From Consotaella aegiceratis (lineage in GTDB: Bacteria; Pseudomonadota; Alphaproteobacteria; Rhizobiales; Rhizobiaceae): a DNA stretch of 64,000 nucleotides. Below the pieces are notes generated by a model. That model did not search any database and was not told the origin of the DNA. It saw only the letters and a program-made list of their open reading frames with translations. Every line of letters begins with the position of its first letter. Within the stretch, counting starts at the first letter, position 1. Shown here one piece after another: positions 63,546-64,000 of the stretch. The stretch is taken from the NCBI RefSeq assembly GCF_036541425.1, contig NZ_JAZHFT010000010.1, forward strand, positions 1 through 64,000, read 5' to 3'. The position numbers and the translations under genes are program-made.

Positions 63546-64000
63546 CGACTTCTTCATTCGCGCGATGGTCGCCGGCGCTGGCGTGGCCCTGATCGCGGGG
63601 CCTCTCGGCTGCTTCGTCGTGTGGCGCAAGATGGCCTATTTCGGCGACACCATGGCCCATTCGGCGCTGCTCGGCATCGCGCTCGGCTTTCTCTTCGACA
63701 TCGACCTGATGCTCTGCGTCTTCGTCGTCGCCGCGCTGGTGTCCGTGTGCCTCATCGTCCTGCAGCGGCAGGGTTCGCTGTCGACCGACTCGCTGCTTGG
63801 CATCCTCGCCCATTCGAGCCTGGCGCTCGGCCTCGTCACGCTGGCGTTCATGAGCTGGGTGCGGGTCGATCTCATGGGCTATCTGTTCGGCGACATCCTG
63901 GCGGTCTCGCGCACCGACATCGTGGCTATTTACGGCGGCGGCCTGCTGGTGATCGCCGGCATCGTCTGGCTGTGGAGACCGCTCCTGGCCTCGACGGTCG
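63538..64000 (+). CDS. znuB: Zinc ABC transporter permease, 5' part (runs off the window)
   Basis: 154 residues visible. Membrane helices begin at MVAGAGVALIAGPLGCFVVW. The family sequence WRKMAYFGDTMAHSALLGIA LGF is clear, and TDSLLGILAHSSLALGLVTL AFM follows. It overlaps znuC by 8 bp and completes the znuCB unit. About 110 further residues would be expected beyond the window edge. Confidence 0.95.
   Translation, partial: MLDDFFIRAMVAGAGVALIAGPLGCFVVWRKMAYFGDTMAHSALLGIALGFLFDIDLMLCVFVVAALVSVCLIVLQRQGSLSTDSLLGILAHSSLALGLVTLAFMSWVRVDLMGYLFGDILAVSRTDIVAIYGGGLLVIAGIVWLWRPLLASTV

Overview
The window is about 64 kb of GC-rich chromosome from an alphaproteobacterium, most likely of the order Hyphomicrobiales (Rhizobiales). 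This is inferred from the gene content and is not a species call. Supporting features are a class I lysyl-tRNA synthetase, a DhaM-HPr-EI fusion, a FixK/FNR-type box, an ilv operon with a short leader peptide, and c-di-GMP enzymes of rhizobial type. Most of it is ordinary chromosome. The accessory pieces are an IS630 remnant at the left edge, a solitary HsdR-N-like nuclease beside tRNA-Asn, an AT-rich hypothetical gene near 54-55 kb, and a few palindromic intergenic repeats.

Left part (1-13.9 kb), carbon metabolism. An IS630 transposase tail runs into a Gfo/Idh/MocA oxidoreductase. Then come ilvD, a second Gfo/Idh oxidoreductase, a D-lyxose isomerase-like enzyme, a PEP-dependent dihydroxyacetone kinase (dhaK, dhaL and a DhaM-HPr-EI fusion), a TetR regulator with its MFS drug exporter, and transaldolase. 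A near-identical 16-bp motif lies upstream of both dhaK and tal.

14-19.3 kb is a compact operon for a soluble group 3b [NiFe]-hydrogenase: Fe-S subunit, flavin subunit, small subunit, large subunit and maturation protease. A CRP-like cyclic-nucleotide-binding protein with no DNA-binding domain is embedded in it. A FixK/FNR box sits upstream. The operon is followed by CtaG-type and DUF4396 membrane proteins on the other strand.

21-30 kb holds signalling and housekeeping genes: a soluble twin-PAS chemoreceptor, a GH13 alpha-glucosidase, an aldo/keto reductase, a GGDEF-EAL protein, a threonine aldolase and a small secreted cysteine-containing protein. 30-37 kb is gltB and gltD (glutamate synthase). 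37-46.5 kb holds cell-envelope functions (a degenerate SGNH protein, a lytic transglycosylase, galU, an outer-membrane barrel, kdsD), a CHASE4-GGDEF cyclase and the nuclease-like gene.

46.7-64 kb contains tRNA-Asn, a methyltransferase (ogt), the ilvI-ilvH acetolactate synthase locus with an attenuator, a LysE exporter, a VanZ-like protein, a RecD-like helicase, pdxJ, a GT2 glycosyltransferase, a solute-binding protein, a TerB-like protein, PPK2, lysK, and the divergent znuA/znuCB zinc uptake genes around a Zur-like operator. znuB runs off the right edge.

My best candidates for something undescribed are the ilv leader peptide, which looks leaderless and overlaps an 18-bp palindrome; the CNB protein built into the hydrogenase operon; and the His-rich tail on the zinc-transport ATPase. 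I found no CRISPR array, rRNA or prophage.
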